Positions 8,646 to 15,021 of a DNA stretch of 15,021 nucleotides are shown here, piece after piece; the first letter of the stretch is position 1, and every line of letters begins with the position of its first letter. The translations under genes and the position numbers were made by a program. This stretch comes from Dysgonamonadaceae bacterium. Lineage in GTDB: Bacteria > Bacteroidota > Bacteroidia > Bacteroidales > Azobacteroidaceae. The notes under the pieces were generated by a model. The model was not told the origin of the DNA. It ran no database searches and saw only the letters and a program-made list of their open reading frames with translations. Where the stretch lies: assembly GCA_031261015.1 (NCBI GenBank), contig JAISKG010000005.1, positions 1-15,021 of the forward strand, given 5' to 3'.

Positions 8646-10073
8646 ATGGGTAACGCAAAAGCATTTTTAACAATCAATAGAAAAGAAGCAGGCTACCGGC
8701 CTATTCACGACCGCGTGGCCGATTTCGGCGAAGTGGAACAAACGTTGAATACCGAAGACCGGATTTTGCAGGCCTCGCGCTGCATGGAATGTGGAGTTCC
8801 GTTTTGCCATTGGGCTTGCCCATTGGGAAATCTGATTCCCGAATGGCAAGATTTGTTGTACAAGGCCAAATGGTCGGAAGCCTATCATTTGCTGATCAAA
8901 ACGAATAATTTTCCGGAATTTACCGGCCGGGTTTGTCCGGCGTTATGTGAGAAAAGTTGCGTTTTGAATCTGGAAAACCAGCCGCTGACGGTGCGCGAAA
9001 ATGAAGCTGCTATCACCGAGCACGCTTTTTTGGAAGGCTACATCAAGCCGCATGTTCCGGAAGTACGAACGGGCAAAAAAGTAGCGATCATTGGTTCCGG
9101 TCCTGCCGGATTGGCCGCTGCCGATCAGCTGAATCAACTCGGCCACACGGTAACGGTTTATGAAAAAGACGAGTACATCGGCGGATTGCTCCGTTTGGGA
9201 ATCCCCGATTTCAAATTGAATAAAGAAATTATCGAACGCCGTTTGGATCTTTTGCGCGCCGAAGGAATCCAATTTGAAACCGGCGTGGAAGTCGGAGGTA
9301 AAGATTTACCCGCAAATAAGTTATTATCTAAATTCGACGCGATTTGCTTGACGACCGGCGCGGGTGTTCCCCGTGATTTGCCGGTAGAAGGACGGAATTT
9401 GAACGGCATTTATTTCGCTTTGGATTTTCTGAAACAACAAAACCGGATCGTAGGCGGGCAAACGATTCCTGCCGGACGCCAAATTTCGGCTAAAGGCAAA
9501 CAAGTCTTGGTGATCGGCGGCGGCGATACCGGCTCGGATTGCGTGGGAACGGCTATTCGCCAGAAAGCGGCGAAAGTCACGCAAATCGAAATCATGCCGA
9601 TGCCGCCCGAAAGCGTCAATCCCGCCACTCCTTGGCCGGCTTATCCGAATATTTTGAAAACATCCAGCTCACATAAAGAAGGATGTATTCGTCGTTGGTC
9701 ACTGACTACCAGGCAGTTCATCGGCGAAAACGATCAAGTGACCGGCGTAGAAATTCAAGAAGTCGAATGGGCACAATCGCCCGACGGACGAATGACAATG
9801 AAAGAAACCGGTGCATCCGAAATCATTCCCGCCGACTTGGTTTTGCTGTCGATGGGATTTACTCAACCGGTGCACGAAGGTTTGCTGGACGATCTGGGCG
9901 TTCAATACGACACGCGCGGCAACGTGCTGGCTGTGAAGCCCAACGAATCGTCGGTCGGCAAAATTTTTGTCGCCGGAGATGTAACTACCGGCGCAAGTCT
10001 GGTCGTTCGTGCTATCGTTTCGGGACGAAAAGCGGCAGAAGTGATAGATACTTATTTAAAATCACAAAAATGA
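8646..10073 (+). CDS. gltD: Glutamate synthase, small (beta) subunit
   Basis: A 475-residue FAD-containing NADPH-oxidising subunit that passes electrons through iron-sulfur clusters to GltB. The N-terminal region carries the two cysteine groups of the family: C46, C49, C54, C58 in CMECGVPFCHWAC and C97, C101, C105 in CPALCEKSC. An FAD Rossmann motif GSGPAG lies at 150-155 and a second, NADPH-binding dinucleotide fold has GGGDTG at 291-296. The C-terminal KIFVAGDVTTGASLVV is the usual FAD-contacting AGD segment. Length is normal for GltD. It follows gltB on the same strand with a repeat-filled 84-base gap and no recognisable TAnnTTTG box, which supports cotranscription. Confidence 0.96.
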   Translation: MGNAKAFLTINRKEAGYRPIHDRVADFGEVEQTLNTEDRILQASRCMECGVPFCHWACPLGNLIPEWQDLLYKAKWSEAYHLLIKTNNFPEFTGRVCPALCEKSCVLNLENQPLTVRENEAAITEHAFLEGYIKPHVPEVRTGKKVAIIGSGPAGLAAADQLNQLGHTVTVYEKDEYIGGLLRLGIPDFKLNKEIIERRLDLLRAEGIQFETGVEVGGKDLPANKLLSKFDAICLTTGAGVPRDLPVEGRNLNGIYFALDFLKQQNRIVGGQTIPAGRQISAKGKQVLVIGGGDTGSDCVGTAIRQKAAKVTQIEIMPMPPESVNPATPWPAYPNILKTSSSHKEGCIRRWSLTTRQFIGENDQVTGVEIQEVEWAQSPDGRMTMKETGASEIIPADLVLLSMGFTQPVHEGLLDDLGVQYDTRGNVLAVKPNESSVGKIFVAGDVTTGASLVVRAIVSGRKAAEVIDTYLKSQK

Positions 10074-10085
10074 AAATACAATATA

Positions 10086-10118
10086 TTTTCAATTTTCAAC
10101 TTTCAATTCTCAATTTTT
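10086..10118 (+). repeat. TTTTCAA heptad tandem repeat before asnB
   Basis: Heptads TTTTCAA, TTTTCAA, CTTTCAA and TTCTCAA followed by TTTTT run directly into the asnB ATG at 10119. Positions 10098-10118 match the right arm of the gltB-gltD inverted repeat at 19 of 21 bases. Positions 10092-10108 are identical over 17 bases to 531-547. Confidence 0.8.
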
Positions 10119-11834
10119 ATGTGTGGAATAGTAGGCATTTTTGAAATTCGGCAACAGGCCGATCAATACCGGGCGCAAGCCTTGTCGATGTCGAAACGGA
10201 TCAGGCATCGCGGCCCCGATTGGTCGGGCATTTATTGCCAAGGCAAAACCGTTTTAGCGCACGAACGCTTGGCCATCGTGGATCCGCAATCGGGTCGCCA
10301 GCCTTTGTTTTCGCCTGATAAAAAGGTGGTTTTGGCGGTGAACGGCGAAATTTACAATCATCAGGAAATCCGGAACCGGCAAGCGGGACAATACGCTTTT
10401 CAAACCAAATCCGATTGTGAAGTGATTTTGTCTTTATATAAAGAAAAAGGCGTAAATTTCTTGGAAGATTTGAACGGGATTTTTGCTTTTGCTTTGTATG
10501 ACGAGGAACAAGATAGTTTTTTGATTGCACGCGACCACATCGGAATCATTCCTTTGTATTGGGGTCGCGATACGGAAGGAATTTTGTATGTGGCTTCGGA
10601 AATGAAAGCCATGGAAGGTTATTGCGACCAAATCGAAACGTTTCCGCCGGGACATTATTTATACAGTAAAGATTTTCAAAATCAATCCGATCCGAAATCG
10701 CTTCCTTTTACTCTGTGGTACAAAAGGGATTGGATGGAATACGAGAATGTAAAAGATCGTCCGGGAGCGGAACAACATCCTGAAATTATCGCCGAATTGC
10801 GTGAAGCTTTGGAAGCCGCTGTAAAGCGGCAACTGATGACCGATGTCCCTTACGGTGTATTGCTTTCCGGCGGTTTGGATTCGTCGATTGTGTCGGCGAT
10901 CGCAAAAAAATATGCAGCTGATCGTGTCGAAAGCGATGGACGTGAGAAAGCTTGGTGGCCGCAATTGCATTCGTTTGCTGTAGGCTTGGAAGGCTCGCCG
11001 GATTTGGCGGCAGCTTGGAAAGTGGCTGAGCATATCGGAACGGTGCATCACGAAGTCCATTTTACTATTCAGGAAGGATTGGATGCTATTCGCGATGTGA
11101 TTTATCATATTGAAACTTACGATGTTACAACTATTCGCGCTTCCACGCCCATGTATTTGCTGGCGCGTGTGATTCGTTCGATGGGAATCAAAATGGTGCT
11201 TTCGGGCGAAGGCGCCGACGAGATTTTCGGTGGTTATCTGTATTTTCATAAAGCGCCGGATGCGAAGGCTTTGCATGAAGAAACCGTGCGAAAATTGAGT
11301 CAATTGTATTTGTACGATTGCCTGCGCGCCAATAAATCGTTAGCAGCTTGGGGCGTGGAAGGTCGTGTCCCGTTTCTGGATAAAGAATTTATGGATACGG
11401 CGATGCGCTTAAATCCCGAAGATAAATTGAGCGGCATCAAAGGCCGGATTGAGAAATGGATTTTGCGCAAAGCGTTTGAAGATATGCTGCCCCAAAGCGT
11501 GGCTTGGCGGCAAAAAGAGCAATTTTCCGACGGTGTCGGTTACAGTTGGATCGATACATTGAAAGCGATTGCTTCCGCGCAAGTGAGCGACGAAAAATTT
11601 GCGCGGGCAGCCGAACGCTTCCCGATTCATCCGCCGATGTCGAAGGAAGAATATCATTATCGTACGATTTTTGAGGAGTTATTTCCGTCGGATTCCGCTG
11701 CGTTGACCGTTCCCTCGGTTCCGTCGGTCGCTTGCAGTACGCCGGTCGCTTTGGAATGGGATGCGGCATTTAAGAGCATGATTGATCCTTCGGGACGCGC
11801 GGTAAAAACCGTTCACAACGAGGCATATAACTAA
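10119..11834 (+). CDS. asnB: Asparagine synthetase B, glutamine-hydrolysing
   Basis: A 571-residue enzyme that makes asparagine from aspartate, ATP and glutamine. Met1 is followed by Cys2 (MCGIVGIFE), the nucleophile of the class II amidotransferase domain; RHRGPDWSG, HERLAIVD and NGEIYNHQE continue that domain. The synthetase domain begins near residue 215. It has the pyrophosphate loop SGGLDSS at 250-256, SGEGADEIFGGY from 362, and EGRVPFLDKEF. The C-terminus (VPSVACSTPVALEWDAAFKSM, then DPSGRAV) closely resembles enterobacterial AsnB, so the protein is complete and of normal length. It is 45 bases after gltD with no clear separate promoter. Its stop codon is two bases from the stop of the convergent regulator gene. 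Confidence 0.96.
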   Translation: MCGIVGIFEIRQQADQYRAQALSMSKRIRHRGPDWSGIYCQGKTVLAHERLAIVDPQSGRQPLFSPDKKVVLAVNGEIYNHQEIRNRQAGQYAFQTKSDCEVILSLYKEKGVNFLEDLNGIFAFALYDEEQDSFLIARDHIGIIPLYWGRDTEGILYVASEMKAMEGYCDQIETFPPGHYLYSKDFQNQSDPKSLPFTLWYKRDWMEYENVKDRPGAEQHPEIIAELREALEAAVKRQLMTDVPYGVLLSGGLDSSIVSAIAKKYAADRVESDGREKAWWPQLHSFAVGLEGSPDLAAAWKVAEHIGTVHHEVHFTIQEGLDAIRDVIYHIETYDVTTIRASTPMYLLARVIRSMGIKMVLSGEGADEIFGGYLYFHKAPDAKALHEETVRKLSQLYLYDCLRANKSLAAWGVEGRVPFLDKEFMDTAMRLNPEDKLSGIKGRIEKWILRKAFEDMLPQSVAWRQKEQFSDGVGYSWIDTLKAIASAQVSDEKFARAAERFPIHPPMSKEEYHYRTIFEELFPSDSAALTVPSVPSVACSTPVALEWDAAFKSMIDPSGRAVKTVHNEAYN

Positions 11835-11836
11835 AT

Positions 11837-12331
11837 TTAATACGATAAAGACAAACCTTCATTGCGAAAATTCGTCAAAGTCACCGACGAATCGCAGTGA
11901 AGGTATTTTCTTAATTTGGAAACCAATACATCCAAACTTCTCGATTTGAAATAGGAAACTTCGCCGTAATATTGATATAATAAAAAATTACGGCTCACGA
12001 TTTTTCCTGTATTTTCGACCAATTCGCCCAAAATCCGGCATTCTCTGTATGACAAACGAAAAACTTGCTGTTGTTTCCATTGCAAGGTTCGCAAATCCAA
12101 ATTTAAAACAAAATTTCTAAAAGTCAATGTTTTTCCGACGGAAGAAATTTTGGGATAACCCGGTTCCGAAAGAATCAAAGCCGGAGCGTGAATGACTTTT
12201 GAATATGCGCTTTTCGGATTTGGTTTCTCTAAGTGAATACGAAAAAATCCGGTTTCTTCCAGAATACCTTTGAGCGTTTCTCCTAACAAGATGGAATTTG
12301 GCGAGTGAACCAACAAATGAAGATCTTTCAT
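11837..12331 (-). CDS. OmpR-type winged-helix regulator with truncated, degenerate receiver
   Basis: A 164-residue DNA-binding protein. About residues 68-164 form a PhoB/OmpR winged-helix domain of Bacteroidota type: FVLNLDLRTLQW, then LSYRECRILGELVENTGKIV, then YFKSRSLDVLVSKLRKYL, then a wing that ends NEGLSLSY instead of the usual GxGYxL. The first ~60 residues look like the first half of a receiver domain: LHLLVHSPN for beta1, SILLGETLKGILEETG for alpha1 and APALILSEPGYPK for beta3. The acidic residues are replaced (HSPN instead of a DD pair, Ser instead of the phospho-acceptor Asp), and the second half of the receiver is missing. Phosphorylation control is therefore unlikely. No sensor kinase is adjacent. 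It diverges from the AlbA_2 regulator across a 164-base gap holding a candidate operator. Start at 12331 fits the promoter. Confidence 0.8.
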   Translation of the reverse strand: MKDLHLLVHSPNSILLGETLKGILEETGFFRIHLEKPNPKSAYSKVIHAPALILSEPGYPKISSVGKTLTFRNFVLNLDLRTLQWKQQQVFRLSYRECRILGELVENTGKIVSRNFLLYQYYGEVSYFKSRSLDVLVSKLRKYLHCDSSVTLTNFRNEGLSLSY

Positions 12332-12363
12332 AGTTCTTCGTTTTAGTTATGTTTATTTTTCTG

Positions 12364-12394
12364 CAAATATAATAATAAAATAAAAGATGAACAA
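12364..12394 (-). promoter_or_regulatory. Promoter of the winged-helix regulator gene
   Basis: On the minus strand TTG (12394-12392) and TATATTTG (12371-12364) are separated by 20 bases, an excellent match to the Bacteroidota promoter. The -7 box is 32 bases before the ATG at 12331. The 11-bp repeats begin 12 bases upstream of the -33 element, a position suited to autoregulation. Confidence 0.7.
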
Positions 12395-12405
12395 TCGGGA
12401 AATGC

Positions 12406-12449
12406 AAAATTAACGTAAAATTAACCTGGTGATAACGTAGCATAAACCT
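12406..12449 (+). promoter_or_regulatory. Four 11-bp phased direct repeats, candidate operator
   Basis: The successive 11-mers are AAAATTAACGT, AAAATTAACCT, GGTGATAACGT and AGCATAAACCT. All four share AAC(G/C)T at positions 7-11 (one A before the AAC is also constant), and the first two differ at one base. Direct repeats at 11-bp spacing are what OmpR/PhoB-family winged-helix proteins are known to bind, and such a protein is encoded next door. The array lies upstream of the -33 of the minus-strand promoter and reaches the -33 region of the plus-strand promoter. Confidence 0.6.
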
Positions 12450-12469
12450 ATTAATGCTGTTTTTCTATG

Positions 12470-12477
12470 TATTTTTG
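12470..12477 (+). promoter_or_regulatory. Putative -7 box for the AlbA_2 regulator gene
   Basis: TATTTTTG matches TAnnTTTG and lies 18 bases before the ATG at 12496. No TTG is visible at the -33 position (about 12447-12450), where the last 11-bp repeat ends. This is what would be expected if an activator replaces the -33 contact. The box excludes the upstream in-frame ATG at 12454 as a start for this transcript. Confidence 0.5.
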
Positions 12478-12495
12478 CAAAAAATATTACCAACA

Positions 12496-13887
12496 ATGAC
12501 GGATACTGAAACAATAAGAAAACTGATTGTGCAAGGCGAAGGACTGTGTGTAGAATTTAAGCAGTCGCGCGATTCGTTGAGTCGCAGCGTCTTTGAAACA
12601 ATTTGCGCTTTTCTGAATCGTAAAGGCGGATATATTCTGCTGGGAGTGAAAGACAATGCTACAATAGAAGGTGTTACGGAAAAATCGTTGCCACTCCAGC
12701 TCAAAATCTTAGCGTGTGATATGAATAATACACAAATTATTGCACCTTCTACTCGTATTGATACCGAAGTTATGGATCTTGACGGAAGGAAAATCATTTG
12801 CATCTATGTGCCTGAAAGTGCGCAGGTTCATTCGTATAAAGGCGTATATTACGATCGTCAGGGCGAGGCGGATATTAAGTTGACCACTTACATGCAAATC
12901 TCCAATTTATATATTCGTAAACAGGCTGGTTATACGGAAAATAAGATTTTCCCATTTATGAGTATGGACGATTTTGTGATGGAAGATATAGAAAAAGCAA
13001 AAAATGAGGCTATCTTACGCAATCCCAATCATCCATGGAAAGATATGGATTATGAGGAAATTCTCCGTTCTTCCAAAATGTATCTTCACGACGAAAAGAC
13101 AGGAGAAAAAGGGTTTACGATGGCTGCTGCTCTGATGTTTGGAAAAGAGCCGGTTATCTATTCCGTTTGTCCTCATTATAAAATAGATGTTTTATGTCGC
13201 AAGGAAAATATGGACAGGTACGACGACCGCGATTTGATGACCTGCAACCTTTACGAGGCTTACTACCGGCTGCTGACTTTCATTGCCAAGCATACGCCCG
13301 ACCGTTTTTATCTTGAAGGTTATTTTCGATTGAGTATCAGAGAATTAATTTTTCGTGAGATGGTGGCGAATTTTTTGGCTCATCGCGAATATTCAAATCC
13401 TTATCCTGCACGAATTACCATTTATAAAGATACGGTAGTTTCCGAAAATTGGACGATTCCGAATGTTATGGGCGCTATTACTCCCGACAATGTGATGCCG
13501 CGGGCAAAAAATCCGGCGATTGACAATTTCTTTCGCCAATTGGGTTGGGTCGAAGATTTAGGCTCCGGCATCAGGAATTTGTACAAGTACTGCCCGATGT
13601 ATGTACCCGGTTCGTTCCCCGATATGGAAGAAAATGATGTATTCCAGCTCACAATCCGTTATGAAAAAGAGGGCGATATGTCCGATACATTAGATGAATC
13701 GTTATCTAACACTAAGAAAGTATTGATGTTGATAAAAGAAAATCCGAAAATAACAGCCAAACAGATCGCGGAAATAATGTCCTTGTCAATGAGAACTATA
13801 CGAAATACTTTATCCGAATTAAGGCAAAATAGTCTTATTGAGAGGGAAGGATCTAAGAAAAATGGTAGTTGGATTATTAAAGAATAA
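12496..13887 (+). CDS. AlbA_2 / HATPase_c_4 / winged-helix putative regulator
   Basis: A 463-residue protein of the widespread 'ATP-binding / divergent AAA_4' family. The N-terminal AlbA_2 (Schlafen-type) domain spans about residues 10-130, with EGLCVEFKQSRDSL and GGYILLGVKDN. A middle region of about 150 residues leads to the RecG-C-terminal-like HATPase_c_4 domain (about 285-385), with an N-box-like REMVANFLAHREY (287-299; Asn292, His296, Arg297) and DLGSGIRNLY from 354. The C-terminus (about 405-463) is a winged helix (ITAKQIAEIMSLSMRTIRN, then LSELRQNSLIEREG). Members are annotated as transcriptional regulators, but their biochemical role is poorly defined; nucleic-acid binding is inferred from the domains. 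The start at 12496 is chosen over 12454 because of the -7 box and because the extra 14 residues are hydrophobic and not family-like. The gene looks more A+T-rich than the gltBD-asnB block, in keeping with accessory DNA. Confidence 0.85.
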   Translation: MTDTETIRKLIVQGEGLCVEFKQSRDSLSRSVFETICAFLNRKGGYILLGVKDNATIEGVTEKSLPLQLKILACDMNNTQIIAPSTRIDTEVMDLDGRKIICIYVPESAQVHSYKGVYYDRQGEADIKLTTYMQISNLYIRKQAGYTENKIFPFMSMDDFVMEDIEKAKNEAILRNPNHPWKDMDYEEILRSSKMYLHDEKTGEKGFTMAAALMFGKEPVIYSVCPHYKIDVLCRKENMDRYDDRDLMTCNLYEAYYRLLTFIAKHTPDRFYLEGYFRLSIRELIFREMVANFLAHREYSNPYPARITIYKDTVVSENWTIPNVMGAITPDNVMPRAKNPAIDNFFRQLGWVEDLGSGIRNLYKYCPMYVPGSFPDMEENDVFQLTIRYEKEGDMSDTLDESLSNTKKVLMLIKENPKITAKQIAEIMSLSMRTIRNTLSELRQNSLIEREGSKKNGSWIIKE

Positions 13888-13890
13888 TTT

Positions 13891-13938
13891 TTGCACTTTA
13901 AATTGCACTTTAAACTGCACCTTAAATTGCACTTTAAA
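13891..13938 (+). repeat. Four tandem 12-bp repeats after the AlbA_2 gene
   Basis: Three exact copies of TTGCACTTTAAA (13891, 13903, 13927) and one variant CTGCACCTTAAA (13915) lie head to tail. The array begins three bases after the TAA stop of the AlbA_2 gene. It is in the same reading frame, where each unit would read Leu-His-Phe-Lys (Leu-His-Leu-Lys in the variant). The last unit reaches the -33 region of the alkaline phosphatase promoter. Confidence 0.9.
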
Positions 13939-13954
13939 TTAAAAGAATTTTCTT

Positions 13955-13962
13955 TACTTTTG
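13955..13962 (+). promoter_or_regulatory. Putative -7 box for the alkaline phosphatase gene
   Basis: TACTTTTG matches TAnnTTTG exactly and is the same octamer as in the gltB promoter. It ends 33 bases before the ATG at 13996. The best -33 candidate is TTTA at 13933-13936, 18 bases upstream and inside the fourth 12-bp repeat; this is weak. Confidence 0.55.
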
Positions 13963-13995
13963 TGCGTAATATGACAACATCAAAATAATCAACAC

Positions 13996-15021
13996 ATGAA
14001 AAAGTATTTTCTCTTATCCTTTCTGCTCGGCATTACTGCTTTCTCGGTCGCCCAAGAAAAAACCATTAAAAACGTCATTCTCCTGATTCCCGATGGAACT
14101 TCCTTAGCGACCGTTTCGGCTGCGCGCTGGTACCAACGCTATATTCATCCCGAACAAACTTCCTTAAAAATAGATCCTTATATTTGCGGCACGATTTTCA
14201 CTTATTCTTCCAATGCTCCAATTGGCGATTCTGCGCCGACGACTTCATGTTACATGACGGGCTATCCCAGTCGCGCCGGTTTTGTTGCCACATATCCGCC
14301 GGCTGATCCGAAAAATGATATTTTCCCAATGAACGTGTATGAGCCTTATCAACCGATGATTACGTTGATGGAAGCAGCACGCATGGCGCAACAAAAAGCT
14401 ACCGGGTTAGTCTTTACCTGCGAATTTCCGCACGCTACGCCGGCCGATTGTTCCGCACACAGTTATGACCGGGAAAAATACGACAGGATTATTCCTCAAA
14501 TGGTTCACAATCAATTAGATGTTGTGATAGGTGGCGGTGTTCCCTGGTTGGTGACAAAAGAAGATTCCACCTATTTTAAATACCTCAAAAAAAACAATTA
14601 CAGCGTTCTCACCAATGACACATCGTTCCAGCACGATCCGGCAAACAAAATGTGGGCGCTTTTCGGCGGTAAGAACGGCATGGACTACGAACTGGACCGC
14701 AATCCGGCCAAGCAACCTTCGCTGGCAGAAATGACTCAAGTGGCAATTAACAAGCTATCGCAGAATCCCAACGGATTTGTGCTGATGGTCGAAGGCAGCA
14801 AAGTGGATTGGGCGGCGCATGCTAATGACGCGGCGGCCATGTTCACCGAAATGATCGCTTTTGACAAAGCTTGTGGCGTAGCTCTGGATTTTGCTGAGCG
14901 AAACGGCGAAACTTTGATCGTCATCGTTCCCGATCACGGAAACAGTGGATTCAGCATCGGCTCACCGAAATGCGGCGATTATCATCACACGACTAAAGAT
15001 GAACTATTTGGCCCGATCTCG
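13996..15021 (+). CDS. Secreted alkaline phosphatase, PhoA superfamily, 3' partial
   Basis: An open frame of 342 residues runs off the right edge. A signal peptide is evident: Lys-Lys, a hydrophobic core, then FSVAQ, with likely cleavage near residue 19-20. The mature protein begins with the alkaline phosphatase pattern IKNVILLIPDGTS (metal ligand Asp33). The nucleophile region GDSAPTTSCYMTG has Asp78-Ser79 in the place of the E. coli Asp101-Ser102 pair. VEGSKVDWAAHAND supplies Glu266, Asp271 and His275, matching the E. coli E322/D327/H331 set, and PDHGNSG gives Asp313-His314, matching D369-H370. The last histidine ligand would lie beyond the window. It should hydrolyse phosphomonoesters in the periplasm or at the surface using two zinc ions and one magnesium. 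No pho-type operator was recognised. Confidence 0.92.
   Translation, partial: MKKYFLLSFLLGITAFSVAQEKTIKNVILLIPDGTSLATVSAARWYQRYIHPEQTSLKIDPYICGTIFTYSSNAPIGDSAPTTSCYMTGYPSRAGFVATYPPADPKNDIFPMNVYEPYQPMITLMEAARMAQQKATGLVFTCEFPHATPADCSAHSYDREKYDRIIPQMVHNQLDVVIGGGVPWLVTKEDSTYFKYLKKNNYSVLTNDTSFQHDPANKMWALFGGKNGMDYELDRNPAKQPSLAEMTQVAINKLSQNPNGFVLMVEGSKVDWAAHANDAAAMFTEMIAFDKACGVALDFAERNGETLIVIVPDHGNSGFSIGSPKCGDYHHTTKDELFGPIS

Noticed and set aside
10659..11303. Open frame of 214 codons on the minus strand within asnB
   Set aside because: No domain is recognisable; it is an antisense shadow over a strongly conserved enzyme sequence.
12454..12495. Upstream in-frame ATG for the AlbA_2 gene
   Set aside because: It adds 14 hydrophobic residues, lies upstream of the -7 box at 12470-12477, and the family start fits MTDTETIRKL at 12496.
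13891..13938. CRISPR-like array
   Set aside because: The units are 12 bp and directly abutting, with no spacers and no cas genes nearby.

Overview
The window looks like chromosomal DNA of a member of the Bacteroidota, probably Bacteroidales. Several genes are preceded by the -7 box characteristic of that phylum (TAnnTTTG), there are no clear Shine-Dalgarno sequences, and protein features such as the OmpR-type DNA-binding domain resemble Bacteroidota homologues. Species cannot be fixed from the sequence alone. The window is gene-dense: the longest gap between genes is 164 bases, and no rRNA, tRNA, CRISPR array, insertion sequence or phage gene was seen.

Layout. Positions 1-1197 (minus strand) hold an orphan LolD-like ABC ATPase followed by a membrane-anchored helix-hairpin-helix protein that runs off the left edge. 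Diverging from them is a SERCA-like P-type calcium pump (1264-3954). Next comes a nitrogen-assimilation block on the plus strand: glutamate synthase large subunit gltB (4041-8561), small subunit gltD (8646-10073) and glutamine-hydrolysing asparagine synthetase asnB (10119-11834). The two glutamate synthase subunits make glutamate from glutamine and 2-oxoglutarate, and AsnB uses glutamine to amidate aspartate and releases glutamate. The block has a strong promoter before gltB. Both of its internal gaps carry TTTTCAA-type heptad repeats, and the gltB-gltD gap contains a perfect 21-bp inverted repeat.

Positions 11837-13887 are the accessory-looking part. A small OmpR-type regulator with a shortened, active-site-less receiver (minus strand) diverges from an AlbA_2/HATPase_c_4/winged-helix regulator (plus strand). 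Between their promoters lie four copies of an 11-bp repeat in exact 11-bp phase (12406-12449), the arrangement expected for an OmpR/PhoB-family operator. This is the most interesting signal in the window. After the second regulator come four tandem 12-bp repeats (13891-13938), in frame with the gene but just past its stop codon. They lead directly into the promoter of a secreted PhoA-type alkaline phosphatase (13996 to the right edge, partial).

Functional calls rest on motifs read by eye. Promoter and operator calls are pattern matches without experimental or database support.
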